64,000 nucleotides of DNA from assembly GCA_020847175.1 (NCBI GenBank), contig JADLCM010000001.1, positions 62,001-126,000 of the forward strand, in the 5' to 3' direction. This document shows, in pieces, positions 52,021-59,490 of this stretch. Each line of letters begins with the position of its first letter. Within the stretch, counting starts at the first letter, position 1. Source of the DNA: Phycisphaerales bacterium (GTDB lineage Bacteria; Planctomycetota; Phycisphaerae; Phycisphaerales; UBA1924). The translations under genes and the position numbers were made by a program. A model generated the notes under the pieces. The model saw only the letters and a list, made by a program, of their open reading frames with translations, searched no databases and was not told where the DNA came from.

Positions 52021-52443
52021 ATGAGCGACACGATCTTCTCCCGCATCATTCGAGGCGAGATCCCGTGCCATCGCGTCTACGAGGACGCCCACATGCTCGC
52101 CTTCATGGACATCAACCCCATTGCGCGCGGGCACACGCTGGTGATCCCTAAACAGCCCGCACCCACGCTCGATGCGCTCTCCGACGACGCGGCGGCGGCG
52201 GTCGGCCGCGTGCTGCCGAGGCTCTGCCGCGCCGTGATCCAGGCGACTGGAGCGCGGTCGTACAACATCCTGCAGAACAACGGGGCGGCGGCACACCAGG
52301 CGGTCTTCCACGTGCACTTTCACATCATCCCGCGGTACGCGGGGGATGGACCGGGCTCGGGCCTGGGCATCGTGTGGCCCGCCACGCGGCCCGAGGCCGG
52401 TGAGATTGCCGAACTTGCGATGCAGATCGCCGCGGCGATCTGA
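52021..52443 (+). CDS. HIT-family (HinT-like) nucleotide hydrolase
   Basis: The 140-residue protein starts TIFSRIIRGEIPCHRVYEDA and shows MDINPIARGHTLVIPK followed by the catalytic histidine triad HVHFHIIPR (preceded by HQAVF). This is the classical HinT/PKCI branch, which hydrolyses adenosine phosphoramidates and lysyl-AMP-type compounds through a nucleotidyl-His intermediate. Length and motifs are complete. It is directly followed by the M20 gene, whose own -10-like signal lies 100 bp downstream. A physiological substrate cannot be deduced. Confidence 0.95.
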   Translation: MSDTIFSRIIRGEIPCHRVYEDAHMLAFMDINPIARGHTLVIPKQPAPTLDALSDDAAAAVGRVLPRLCRAVIQATGARSYNILQNNGAAAHQAVFHVHFHIIPRYAGDGPGSGLGIVWPATRPEAGEIAELAMQIAAAI

Positions 52444-52531
52444 GTGACCCCAGAGCGCGCCGTCCGGGGGACCGCACGCAGCCCCGCACCGACACCTGAG
52501 CCGGCCGCCCCCGGGCACGCGGGCGTCCCCA

Positions 52532-52537
52532 TACACT
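52532..52537 (+). promoter_or_regulatory. -10-like TACACT, leaderless start of M20 gene
   Basis: TACACT ends five bases before ATG 52543, and no Shine-Dalgarno sequence intervenes. It supports this ATG rather than the GTG at 52444 that directly follows the HIT stop. Confidence 0.45.
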
Positions 52538-52542
52538 CCTCC

Positions 52543-53775
52543 ATGCCTGGCGCCAATGTGCTGACAGACAGAATCGAATCGCACCTGGCGGCCGAAGCCC
52601 GGCGCCGTTCAGGCGCCATGACCGAAGACCTGCGAGAGTTCGTCGGCATGCCGACCTTCAGCGGGTACCCGGAAGGGCTCGATGCCTTCCGCGACGTCCT
52701 GCGGCGTCGCCTTGAAGCGCTTGGGGCGCGCGTTGAACTGGTGCCCGGCGCGCCCCGCCCGGACTGGCTCTGGGGCGGTGCGGCGGGAGGGCCCCCGCCG
52801 CCCACGCTGGTGGCGCGGGGCCCCGCGCCACGTTGCGAGGCCGGTCTCGGCGAGCGCAAGCGCCTGCTCCTCAGCGGCCATCTTGACACCGTCCACCCGC
52901 CGCAGAGTCCGTTTCGGAGTCTGGTGATCAGCGGTTCACGCGCGACGGGGCCGGGGTGCGTGGACATGAAGGGCGGGCTCGTCATCGCGCTGCACGCCCT
53001 CTCGCTCCTGAAGGACGCGGGCGAGGAGATCGCCTGGAGCATGATCCTGAACTCGGATGAAGAGACGGGATCGTACCACTCCGAAGCCGCGCTGCGCGAG
53101 CAGGCCCGCGCCCACGACGCCGGGCTCGTCTTCGAGCCCGCGCTGCCGAACGGCGGGCTCGTGGTCGAGCGGATGGGCTCGGGACAGTTCGTGCTGGAGT
53201 GCGCCGGACGGGCGGCCCACGTCGGGCGCGACTTCGCGTCAGGCATCTCGGCCGTAACGACCATGGCGCTCGCCATCGTGAAGGTGAGCGAAATGAGCGA
53301 CCCCGCCGCCGGGCGAATCGTGAATATCGGGCCCGTCGAGGGCGGCACCGGCACCAACGTCGTGCCCGACAGGGCGCGGGCCTGGGGCAATGTTCGGTTC
53401 TCGAGCCCCGCCCAGGCCGATGCACTGGGCGCCATGCTCGACGCCCTCAGCACGCCCGAGAACTCGATACCCGGGGTCAAGGTGCGCCGGAGTTTCAACC
53501 GCCCGGCCAAACCGCGCACTCCCGCGGTCGAAGCGATGGCAAGTGCCGCGCGCGCGGTGTCAGAGGCACTCGGGCGTGAACTGCCCTTCGGCGTGACCGG
53601 AGGAGTGTGCGACGGCAACATCCTGCAAGATGCGGGGCTGGCGACGCTCGATACGCTCGGCGCCCGCGGTGGCGGGCTGCACACGCCGGAAGAATGGGTT
53701 GATCTCGACAGCCTGCCCGAACGAGCCGCCCTCGTGGCGGTGCTGATGAGGCGACTGGCGGGGGGGCCGGAATAG
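52543..53775 (+). CDS. M20-family metallopeptidase (CPG2/ArgE/DapE-like)
   Basis: The 410-residue enzyme is a di-zinc amidohydrolase. Ligands and catalytic residues appear in LLSGHLDTVHP, GPGCVDMKGGLVIALHAL, NSDEETGS (tandem Glu) and a final His in GGGLHTPEEW. The dimerisation domain has ECAGRAAHVGRDFASGISAV. CPG2-like enzymes cleave C-terminal Glu or acyl groups from amino acids. Next to an aminotransferase and an AstA-like succinyltransferase, it could desuccinylate succinylglutamate or succinylornithine in place of AstE, but this is inference. I chose ATG 52543; GTG 52444 would add a Pro-rich, non-family stretch. Confidence 0.87.
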   Translation: MPGANVLTDRIESHLAAEARRRSGAMTEDLREFVGMPTFSGYPEGLDAFRDVLRRRLEALGARVELVPGAPRPDWLWGGAAGGPPPPTLVARGPAPRCEAGLGERKRLLLSGHLDTVHPPQSPFRSLVISGSRATGPGCVDMKGGLVIALHALSLLKDAGEEIAWSMILNSDEETGSYHSEAALREQARAHDAGLVFEPALPNGGLVVERMGSGQFVLECAGRAAHVGRDFASGISAVTTMALAIVKVSEMSDPAAGRIVNIGPVEGGTGTNVVPDRARAWGNVRFSSPAQADALGAMLDALSTPENSIPGVKVRRSFNRPAKPRTPAVEAMASAARAVSEALGRELPFGVTGGVCDGNILQDAGLATLDTLGARGGGLHTPEEWVDLDSLPERAALVAVLMRRLAGGPE

Positions 53776-53842
53776 GTCGCGGGCGCGATGCCTGCACGAC
53801 TGACGAGGCGGAACAGCGCGAGACAGCGACGAAAGGAATGTC

Positions 53843-55288
53843 ATGGCAGCGGTCACGGAAGCGGCGATGAGTCTTGGGCACGAACTCCAGCAGAGCCCGA
53901 TCGTGGCCCAGGCCATCGAAGCGCTCGTGCGCGAGGTGCGGACCCGCGCCGCCCAGATCACGGACATCCGCCCGGCGCTCCCCGGGGCCCAGGCGGCGTA
54001 CCAGGACCTGCTGCGCCGTGCGGGCGAGGCCCGCGGCCGCCCGCCGCTCTACCCCTATGTCGCCTCGGGGCTGGGCAACGGCGCACTCGTTGAGCTGGCC
54101 GACGGGAGCGTCAAATGGGACATGATCTGCGGCATCGGGGTGCACTTCTTCGGACACTCCGAGCCCGGGCTCATCGAGGCTGCGGTGCGGGCGGGTCTCG
54201 ACGACACGGTGAAGCAGGGCAACCTGCAGTCCAACTTCGAGGCGCACGAGTTCTGCGAGACGCTGCTCGGCGAGGCCCGCAAGAACAGCCGCCTGCGCTT
54301 CTGCTACCCCACCACGAGCGGCGCGATGGCCAACGAGAACGCCCTGAAGGTGTGCTACCAGAAGGCCATGCCCGCCTCGCGCGTGATCGCGTTCAAGGAC
54401 TGCTTCATGGGTCGGAGCGTCACCATGGCTCAGATCGGAGACGCCGCGGCGTATCGCGTCGGGGTGCCCCTCACGGTCGGCGTCGACTACATGCCCTTTT
54501 ATGATCCGGTGCGAGCCGCATCGATGGGCCAGGCGAAGTTCATCGAGATGTGCGTGTCACACCTTCTGCAGTACATCGAGCGCTACCCCGGGCAGCACGC
54601 GGCCTTCGTCTTTGAACTCGTGCAGGGCGAGGGCGGGTTCAACACCGCCCCGCGCGAGTTCTTCACGGCGCTCATGGACGTCTGCCGCGCCAATCACATC
54701 GCGGTGTGGGACGACGAGATCCAGACCTTCGGGCGCACCACGCGGATGTTCGCGTACGAATCGCTGGACCTCGGGGACTACATCGACGTGCTGACCGTCG
54801 GCAAGATGTCACAGGCCTGTGCCACCCTCTACACAGAGGAGTTCAACCCCAAGCCAGGGCTGCTCTCGGGCACATTCACGGGCGAGACCGTTTCGTTCCG
54901 CGTCGGGCAGAAGGTGATCGAGCGCCTTCGCGACGGCGACAGTTACGGCGACGCGGGCTCGCACGCCCGCCATCACCGGCTGTTCCGCGAGCAGGTCAAG
55001 GCCCTGGCGTCACGCCACCCGGAGTGGTTCCCCCCGGTGCCGGAGATTGAGGACATCGTGGGCGGCACGGGGGGCATGATGCGGTTCACCCCCTTCAAGG
55101 GAGACAAGACCGCAGTGCCCAAGGCCTGCCGCGCGATCTTTGATGAAGGCGTCGTGCTCTTCTACTGCGGGCACGGGCCGTACCACCTGCGCCTGCTGCC
55201 CCCCCTCGGTGTGATGAAGGACCAGGACTGGCCCCGGGTCTTCGCGTGCATCGAACGCGGCCTGGCGAAGGCGTACCAAGCGATGTGA
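53843..55288 (+). CDS. Class III (PLP) aminotransferase, ornithine/acetylornithine type
   Basis: The 481-residue PLP enzyme follows the omega-aminotransferase pattern. It has the substrate entry GVHFFGHSEPGLIEAA, TTSGAMANENALKVC, FELVQGEGGFNTAPREFF, then CRANHIAVWDDEIQTFGRT with the cofactor Asp, and the Schiff-base Lys in VLTVGKMSQACAT. The last block differs from acetylornithine aminotransferases (usually xxxKALGGG), so it is a distinct subgroup. Genes for M20 hydrolase and AstA-like transferase flank it, which suggests transamination of N-succinylornithine or a related omega-amine. An AAGGA box precedes ATG 53843. The stop overlaps a downstream ATG (TGATG). Confidence 0.88.
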   Translation: MAAVTEAAMSLGHELQQSPIVAQAIEALVREVRTRAAQITDIRPALPGAQAAYQDLLRRAGEARGRPPLYPYVASGLGNGALVELADGSVKWDMICGIGVHFFGHSEPGLIEAAVRAGLDDTVKQGNLQSNFEAHEFCETLLGEARKNSRLRFCYPTTSGAMANENALKVCYQKAMPASRVIAFKDCFMGRSVTMAQIGDAAAYRVGVPLTVGVDYMPFYDPVRAASMGQAKFIEMCVSHLLQYIERYPGQHAAFVFELVQGEGGFNTAPREFFTALMDVCRANHIAVWDDEIQTFGRTTRMFAYESLDLGDYIDVLTVGKMSQACATLYTEEFNPKPGLLSGTFTGETVSFRVGQKVIERLRDGDSYGDAGSHARHHRLFREQVKALASRHPEWFPPVPEIEDIVGGTGGMMRFTPFKGDKTAVPKACRAIFDEGVVLFYCGHGPYHLRLLPPLGVMKDQDWPRVFACIERGLAKAYQAM

Positions 55289-55363
55289 TGCGCCTCCTCG
55301 ACGGCCTCGGCTTTCTCCCGGACTCGCTCGCGGAGGTGTCCCCTGTTCCTGATCCGGCGTTCT

Positions 55364-56476
55364 ATGCCCGATGACGTGCCGATGCTGGTGAAACTGGCGC
55401 GGATGGTCTATTTCATCAACCTTCCCCCCGACAAGGACGTGATCTCGCAGAAGATCGCGCACAGCCGCAACTGCTTCCTCCGCGCGGCGGGCGCCGGTGA
55501 GACCCCCGAAGATGTGCCCCAGAGCCCGCGCCTGCCCGGGCCTGCCCGGGGCGTGCCCCACGCCAACGCCTCGAGCGAGCTCTTCATGTTCACGCTTGAA
55601 GACACCGAGAGCGGCGCGTGCCTCGGGACGAGCCAGGTGATCGCGCACATGGGCGGCCCGGGGAACCCCAACGTCTCCCTGCGCCTCGAGAAGCGCGAGA
55701 TGTTCAGCACATCGCTCCAGACCGGCACCAGCCACACGGTTGCGTGCGTGCATCTCGATGAATCCGGCCCGACCGAGATCGGCGGCCTGATTCTCCAGCC
55801 CGCGTTCCGGGGGCACGCCCTCCGGCTGGGGGCATTCCTCAGTTTCGTGCGGTTTCACTTCATCGCGCAGCATCGCGAGCGCTTCGCCTCGCGCATCATC
55901 GCCGAGATGATGGGGCGCATCAGCCCAGACGGCGTCAGCCTGCTCTGGGAGTACCTGGGGCGGCGGTTCGTGCCGCTGAGCTACAGCGAAGCGGACCGCT
56001 TCTGCCAGTATTCGCGAGAGTTCATGATGAGCCTGCTGCCGCGCGAGGCGATTTACCTTTCGCTCCTGCCCCCGGAGGCCCGCAGCGTGATCGGCGAAGT
56101 GCATGCCGAGACGGTGCCGGCGCGGCGCCTGCTGGAACGCATCGGGTTTGCCTCGCGTGCCTTCATCGACCCCTTTGACGGCGGGCCGGTGCTCGAAGCC
56201 GAAACCGGCGAACTGGAGCTCGTTCGCGCCACCGCGCACGCCCCGTTCGCCGGCACCGCCGCCGAGAGCCGCTGCAAGAAGCGCGGCATGGTCAGCACGC
56301 TCCACCCCGACGGCACCTTCCTCGCCCTCGCGACGGCGTTCGACGGCGGCGAGCCGGGATTGCGACTGCCGGCCGACTCCGCCAGAACGCTGCGCGTCGA
56401 GAAGGGGATGCGAGTCGCCTTCACGCCGACGGATGTGCTCTTCGCGACGCGGCCCGCGGGCAGGAAGCGCGGCTGA
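55364..56476 (+). CDS. Arginine N-succinyltransferase (AstA-like)
   Basis: The 370-residue GNAT-fold protein matches the AstA/AruF family, which succinylates arginine (or ornithine) in the AST catabolic pathway. Blocks are VKLARMVYFINLPPDKDVIS, FTLEDTESGACLGTSQVIAH, GGLILQPAFRGHALRLGAFL and RIIAEMMGRISPDGVSLLWE, and it ends with a C-terminal beta region. The true N-terminus may be upstream: a CTG at 55343, six bases after a perfect GGAGG, would add LFLIRRS, which completes the expected first beta strand; I give the ATG at 55364. It follows the aminotransferase by 75 bp; an overlapping 28-codon ORF (55288-55374) bridges the gap. Confidence 0.85.
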   Translation: MPDDVPMLVKLARMVYFINLPPDKDVISQKIAHSRNCFLRAAGAGETPEDVPQSPRLPGPARGVPHANASSELFMFTLEDTESGACLGTSQVIAHMGGPGNPNVSLRLEKREMFSTSLQTGTSHTVACVHLDESGPTEIGGLILQPAFRGHALRLGAFLSFVRFHFIAQHRERFASRIIAEMMGRISPDGVSLLWEYLGRRFVPLSYSEADRFCQYSREFMMSLLPREAIYLSLLPPEARSVIGEVHAETVPARRLLERIGFASRAFIDPFDGGPVLEAETGELELVRATAHAPFAGTAAESRCKKRGMVSTLHPDGTFLALATAFDGGEPGLRLPADSARTLRVEKGMRVAFTPTDVLFATRPAGRKRG

Positions 56477-56502
56477 CCGCGGCGGACAGGAAATGCCCCC
56501 GG

Positions 56503-58335
56503 TCAGCGCGCGTAGCCGAAGGCCTGAATGAAGGGTTCGAGCGTGGGCAGGTGGCGTTCCACGTGCCACATGTAGTTCTTCCACCGGCCCGCGGCGCGGG
56601 TGTGGATCGGCTCGGCGACCGCCTGGTAACTCGGCGTGTTGATCTGGGTCTGCACGCCTGACTCGCGGAACCGCAGCACCGCATCGTCCCAGGGCTCGCC
56701 CAGGAACTCGACCACGCGCCGGGCCTGGCCCTCGGGGTCGCGCACGAGGTCTTCGTAGCGTGACTCGATGAAGTCCAGCCCCAGCGTCTCGCGTTCCTTG
56801 ATCCAGAGCGACATGACTTCGGCGTAGATGCGGACCGTCGTGTCGAGGTCGTGGAAGTGAACCATGGCGTGGTTCGGCCCGAAGACCTGGAAGAAGCATG
56901 AGAGCACTACATCGCGCGGATCGCGCAGCGCGACGATGACCTTGGCGTCGGGAAAAATCCGGCGCACCGCCGCCAAACGCGCGATGTTCAGCGGCAGTTT
57001 GTCCACCACGCGCTTGCCCGCGACCTCCTCGGGCCCGAGCAGGCTCGCCGCGTCGGCGAGATACGCCCGGCGCAGCTGGGAGACGTGATCGGGCGAGAGC
57101 AGGGCAAGATTCTGCGGAAAAGGCGTCTGGTCGCCGATCAGCGCCTTCGCCTTGTTCATCAGGTCGGGCAGCAGGCCGGCCTCGTCGGTGGCGATCAGCC
57201 GCGGGTGGGCGTCGAGCATGCGCTCAAGCAGGGTGGTGCCGGAACGCGGGAAACCGACAAAGAAGATCGGGGCGCGGCTCGGGTCTAGCCCCTCGACGGA
57301 GCCCCACGAGGCGACGAGGTCAGGCGAAAGGCTGCGCCGCACGTGGCTCAGCCACGCGGGATACTCGCCCAGCGGATATCGCCGGGATTCCTGGCGTTCC
57401 GCAAGCACGCGCTGCGACTCGCGGTAGCGTTCAAAGGCCTCGTCGTACTGGCCCATGGCATCCAACGTCATCGCGAGCTCGTTGGCCACGGTGCCGTACA
57501 CCCACTTGCTGCTGATGCGCGGGCTGCGGACGAGGCGCTCCAGGCGGCTGCGCGCCCCGGGCAGGTCCTTGTCGCGCCGGTCGAGCTTCGCGAGCGCAAG
57601 ATTCAGGTCCACATCATCCGGGTCGCGTTCCAGCGCGGTCCCGGCATACCACCGGGCATCGTCAAGCCGGTTGAGGCGCTCCGAGAGCGAGACCAGCGCC
57701 GAGGCCGCCCCCGGCGCGCCAGGCTCCGCCTCGACGACCTCCTGGTACACATCTCGCGCCGCCTCGAGATCGCGCGCGTCGGCCAGCCCTTTGGCGAGCT
57801 TCATCAGGAGCGCCGGTGACTTCCCGCCCAGTTCCCGAGCGCGCCGGTAGCACAGCAGCGCCTCGCGCGGTCGGCGGGTGCGGGCGTGCTCATCGCCCAG
57901 CCGTTCGGCCCCTTCCGGGTCGCCGGGGATCGCCGTGAGCAGCGCAGCGCGGGCCGCGGCCAGGGCTTCGGTGTCGCCCAGGCGCTCCAGGATCGCGCAG
58001 CGCTGCGCGTGTGATTCGAGGTGATCGGGCCGAAGCCGGGCGGATGCGCCGAGTTCGTCGGCCGCTTCCGCGAGGCGCCCCAGGCGGCGCAGGGTCTGCG
58101 CCCGAAAAAAGCGATGGACGAACTGCCCGGGCTCCAGCTCGATCGCCTTGCGGAAGTGCTCGTCGGCTCGGTCGAACAGGTTGAGCTGGGCGTAGACCTG
58201 CGCGAGCATGCTCCAGACGAGCGGACGCGAGGGATCCCGGTCCAGCGCCTCGCGGTACAGCGCCTGCGCTTTGCCGAGGTCGCCGGCCCGGTGGGCCTGC
58301 GATGCCGCCTGGATCATCTCCGCGACTTCAGCCAT
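56503..58335 (-). CDS. TPR-repeat sulfotransferase
   Basis: The 610-residue protein has N-terminal TPR repeats (residues 1-290, e.g. GKAQALYREALDRDPSRPLV and RADEHFRKAIELEPGQFVHR) fused to a sulfotransferase domain. The PAPS-binding 5'-phosphosulfate loop is PIFFVGFPRSGTTLLERML near residue 360. The 3'-phosphate-binding block is AKVIVALRDPRDVVLSCF near 470, and the last block is FIESRYEDLVRDPEG. It would transfer sulfate from PAPS to a hydroxyl or amine of an unknown acceptor, perhaps a glycan or a protein. TPR-sulfotransferase fusions are common in planctomycetes. The start follows a GGAGG site. It is divergent from the next sulfotransferase gene. Confidence 0.92.
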   Translation of the reverse strand: MAEVAEMIQAASQAHRAGDLGKAQALYREALDRDPSRPLVWSMLAQVYAQLNLFDRADEHFRKAIELEPGQFVHRFFRAQTLRRLGRLAEAADELGASARLRPDHLESHAQRCAILERLGDTEALAAARAALLTAIPGDPEGAERLGDEHARTRRPREALLCYRRARELGGKSPALLMKLAKGLADARDLEAARDVYQEVVEAEPGAPGAASALVSLSERLNRLDDARWYAGTALERDPDDVDLNLALAKLDRRDKDLPGARSRLERLVRSPRISSKWVYGTVANELAMTLDAMGQYDEAFERYRESQRVLAERQESRRYPLGEYPAWLSHVRRSLSPDLVASWGSVEGLDPSRAPIFFVGFPRSGTTLLERMLDAHPRLIATDEAGLLPDLMNKAKALIGDQTPFPQNLALLSPDHVSQLRRAYLADAASLLGPEEVAGKRVVDKLPLNIARLAAVRRIFPDAKVIVALRDPRDVVLSCFFQVFGPNHAMVHFHDLDTTVRIYAEVMSLWIKERETLGLDFIESRYEDLVRDPEGQARRVVEFLGEPWDDAVLRFRESGVQTQINTPSYQAVAEPIHTRAAGRWKNYMWHVERHLPTLEPFIQAFGYAR

Positions 58336-58498
58336 GTCCGCCTCCGTTCACGTCCCAGAGTAGACCCGTCCGAGAGTCCTGTGATCGGCGGGTGAAACCC
58401 GGCTGACTCTGCGCGGTTCAGAACGGGCGTCACATGACGCGCCTGCCCGTCGCCCGAACGTGCTGGAGGACTCTCCTCTCCGGGCCGATAACAAGGCC

Positions 58499-59230
58499 AT
58501 GATCTTCGGCATCGGCCTCTCCAAGACCGGCACCTGGAGTCTGCACCGGGCCCTTGAAGCCCTCGGCTATTCGTCGATCCACTACCCCTCGCCGGACCTC
58601 ATGATCGCGGGCCGATTCAATGATGCGCTCGCCGGCTTCGACGCCGCCACGGACATCAGCGTGAGCGCCGTGTTCGAACGGCTTGACCACGCCTACCCCG
58701 GCAGCCGGTTCATCCTGACCGTTCGAGACCTGGAACCCTGGCTGCGGAGCGTCGGCAGCCACGTCGACCGGCGCGATGCGCCCGCGTACCACGCCCCCGG
58801 CGGCGCCCGCACTCTCCGGGACCGCCTCTACGGTTCATCGGCGTTCGACCGCGCTTCGTACGCCCGTGGGTTCGAGACCTTTCACCGGCGGGTGCACGCC
58901 CACTTCGCTCGGCGCGAGTCCGACCTGCTCACGATTGATGTTTGCGCCGGCGCCGGATGGGAATCTCTCTGTCCGTTCCTGGGCGTGCCGGTGCCGCATG
59001 TTCCGTTTCCGCACGCCAACCCCACCCATTCCCGGGCCACATCAAAGATGGAAGTCAAGGGCTTACCCGGTCTCGGCGACCACGCTCGCAACCGCGAAAC
59101 CCTCGGCGTGACTCAGCGAGAGGTGAAACTGGGCGATGCCCTCGGCGATCGCGATCTCGCTCGCGCGGCCGGAAAGGCGGACCACCGGCCTGCCGCTGAA
59201 CTCGACCGCGACCTCCACATCCGTCCATGA
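58499..59230 (+). CDS. Sulfotransferase-like P-loop protein
   Basis: The 243-residue protein starts IFGIGLSKTGTWSLHRALEA, the P-loop signature of a sulfotransferase-related family. It continues with HYPSPDLMIAGRF, SRFILTVRDLEPWLRSVGSH (3'-phosphate block) and SYARGFETFHRRVHAHFA. Its expected end is near FPHANPTHSR (about residue 180). The open frame nevertheless runs 56 further codons through the antisense of acpS, and the last 168 bp overlap that gene, so a lost stop codon is likely. Start ATG 58499 is chosen over GTG 58460 because the family begins there and an AAGG box lies upstream. The acceptor is unknown. Confidence 0.75.
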   Translation: MIFGIGLSKTGTWSLHRALEALGYSSIHYPSPDLMIAGRFNDALAGFDAATDISVSAVFERLDHAYPGSRFILTVRDLEPWLRSVGSHVDRRDAPAYHAPGGARTLRDRLYGSSAFDRASYARGFETFHRRVHAHFARRESDLLTIDVCAGAGWESLCPFLGVPVPHVPFPHANPTHSRATSKMEVKGLPGLGDHARNRETLGVTQREVKLGDALGDRDLARAAGKADHRPAAELDRDLHIRP

Positions 59231-59446
59231 GATTCCGTCGCGCCACCCGGTGCCGAGCGCCTTGAGGACCGCCTCCTTGGCCGCGAACCGTGCCGCGAAA
59301 TGCTCGTCGCGACGCTTGCTTCCTTCGCAGTAACGCCGCTCGCCGGCAGTAAAGATGCGGCTGAGAAAGTGCTCGCCGTGGCGTTCGATCATGTCCCCGA
59401 TGCGCTGCACGCCGACGAGATCAACGCCCGTAGCAAAGATGGCCAT
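59063..59446 (-). CDS. acpS: Holo-[acyl-carrier-protein] synthase
   Basis: AcpS transfers 4'-phosphopantetheine from CoA to apo-ACP. The 127-residue protein has ATGVDLVGVQRI (Mg ligand Asp), FLSRIFTAGERRYC, and FAARFAAKEAVLKALGTGW with the conserved Glu and Lys, plus the C-terminal FHLSLSHAEGFAVASVV. Length is typical. ATG 59446 is preceded by TACAGT six bases upstream on the minus strand, so the transcript is probably leaderless. The 3' part is overlapped by the convergent sulfotransferase frame. Confidence 0.95.
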   Translation of the reverse strand: MAIFATGVDLVGVQRIGDMIERHGEHFLSRIFTAGERRYCEGSKRRDEHFAARFAAKEAVLKALGTGWRDGISWTDVEVAVEFSGRPVVRLSGRASEIAIAEGIAQFHLSLSHAEGFAVASVVAETG

Positions 59447-59452
59447 GTGGGC

Positions 59453-59458
59453 ACTGTA
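59453..59458 (-). promoter_or_regulatory. -10-like TACAGT, leaderless start of acpS
   Basis: On the minus strand TACAGT is followed by six bases and then the ATG at 59446, with no Shine-Dalgarno sequence. The layout is the same as at several other genes of the window. Confidence 0.45.
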
Positions 59459-59490
59459 CGGCGCCGGCCCCGCACGCGGCAGAGGCGGGC

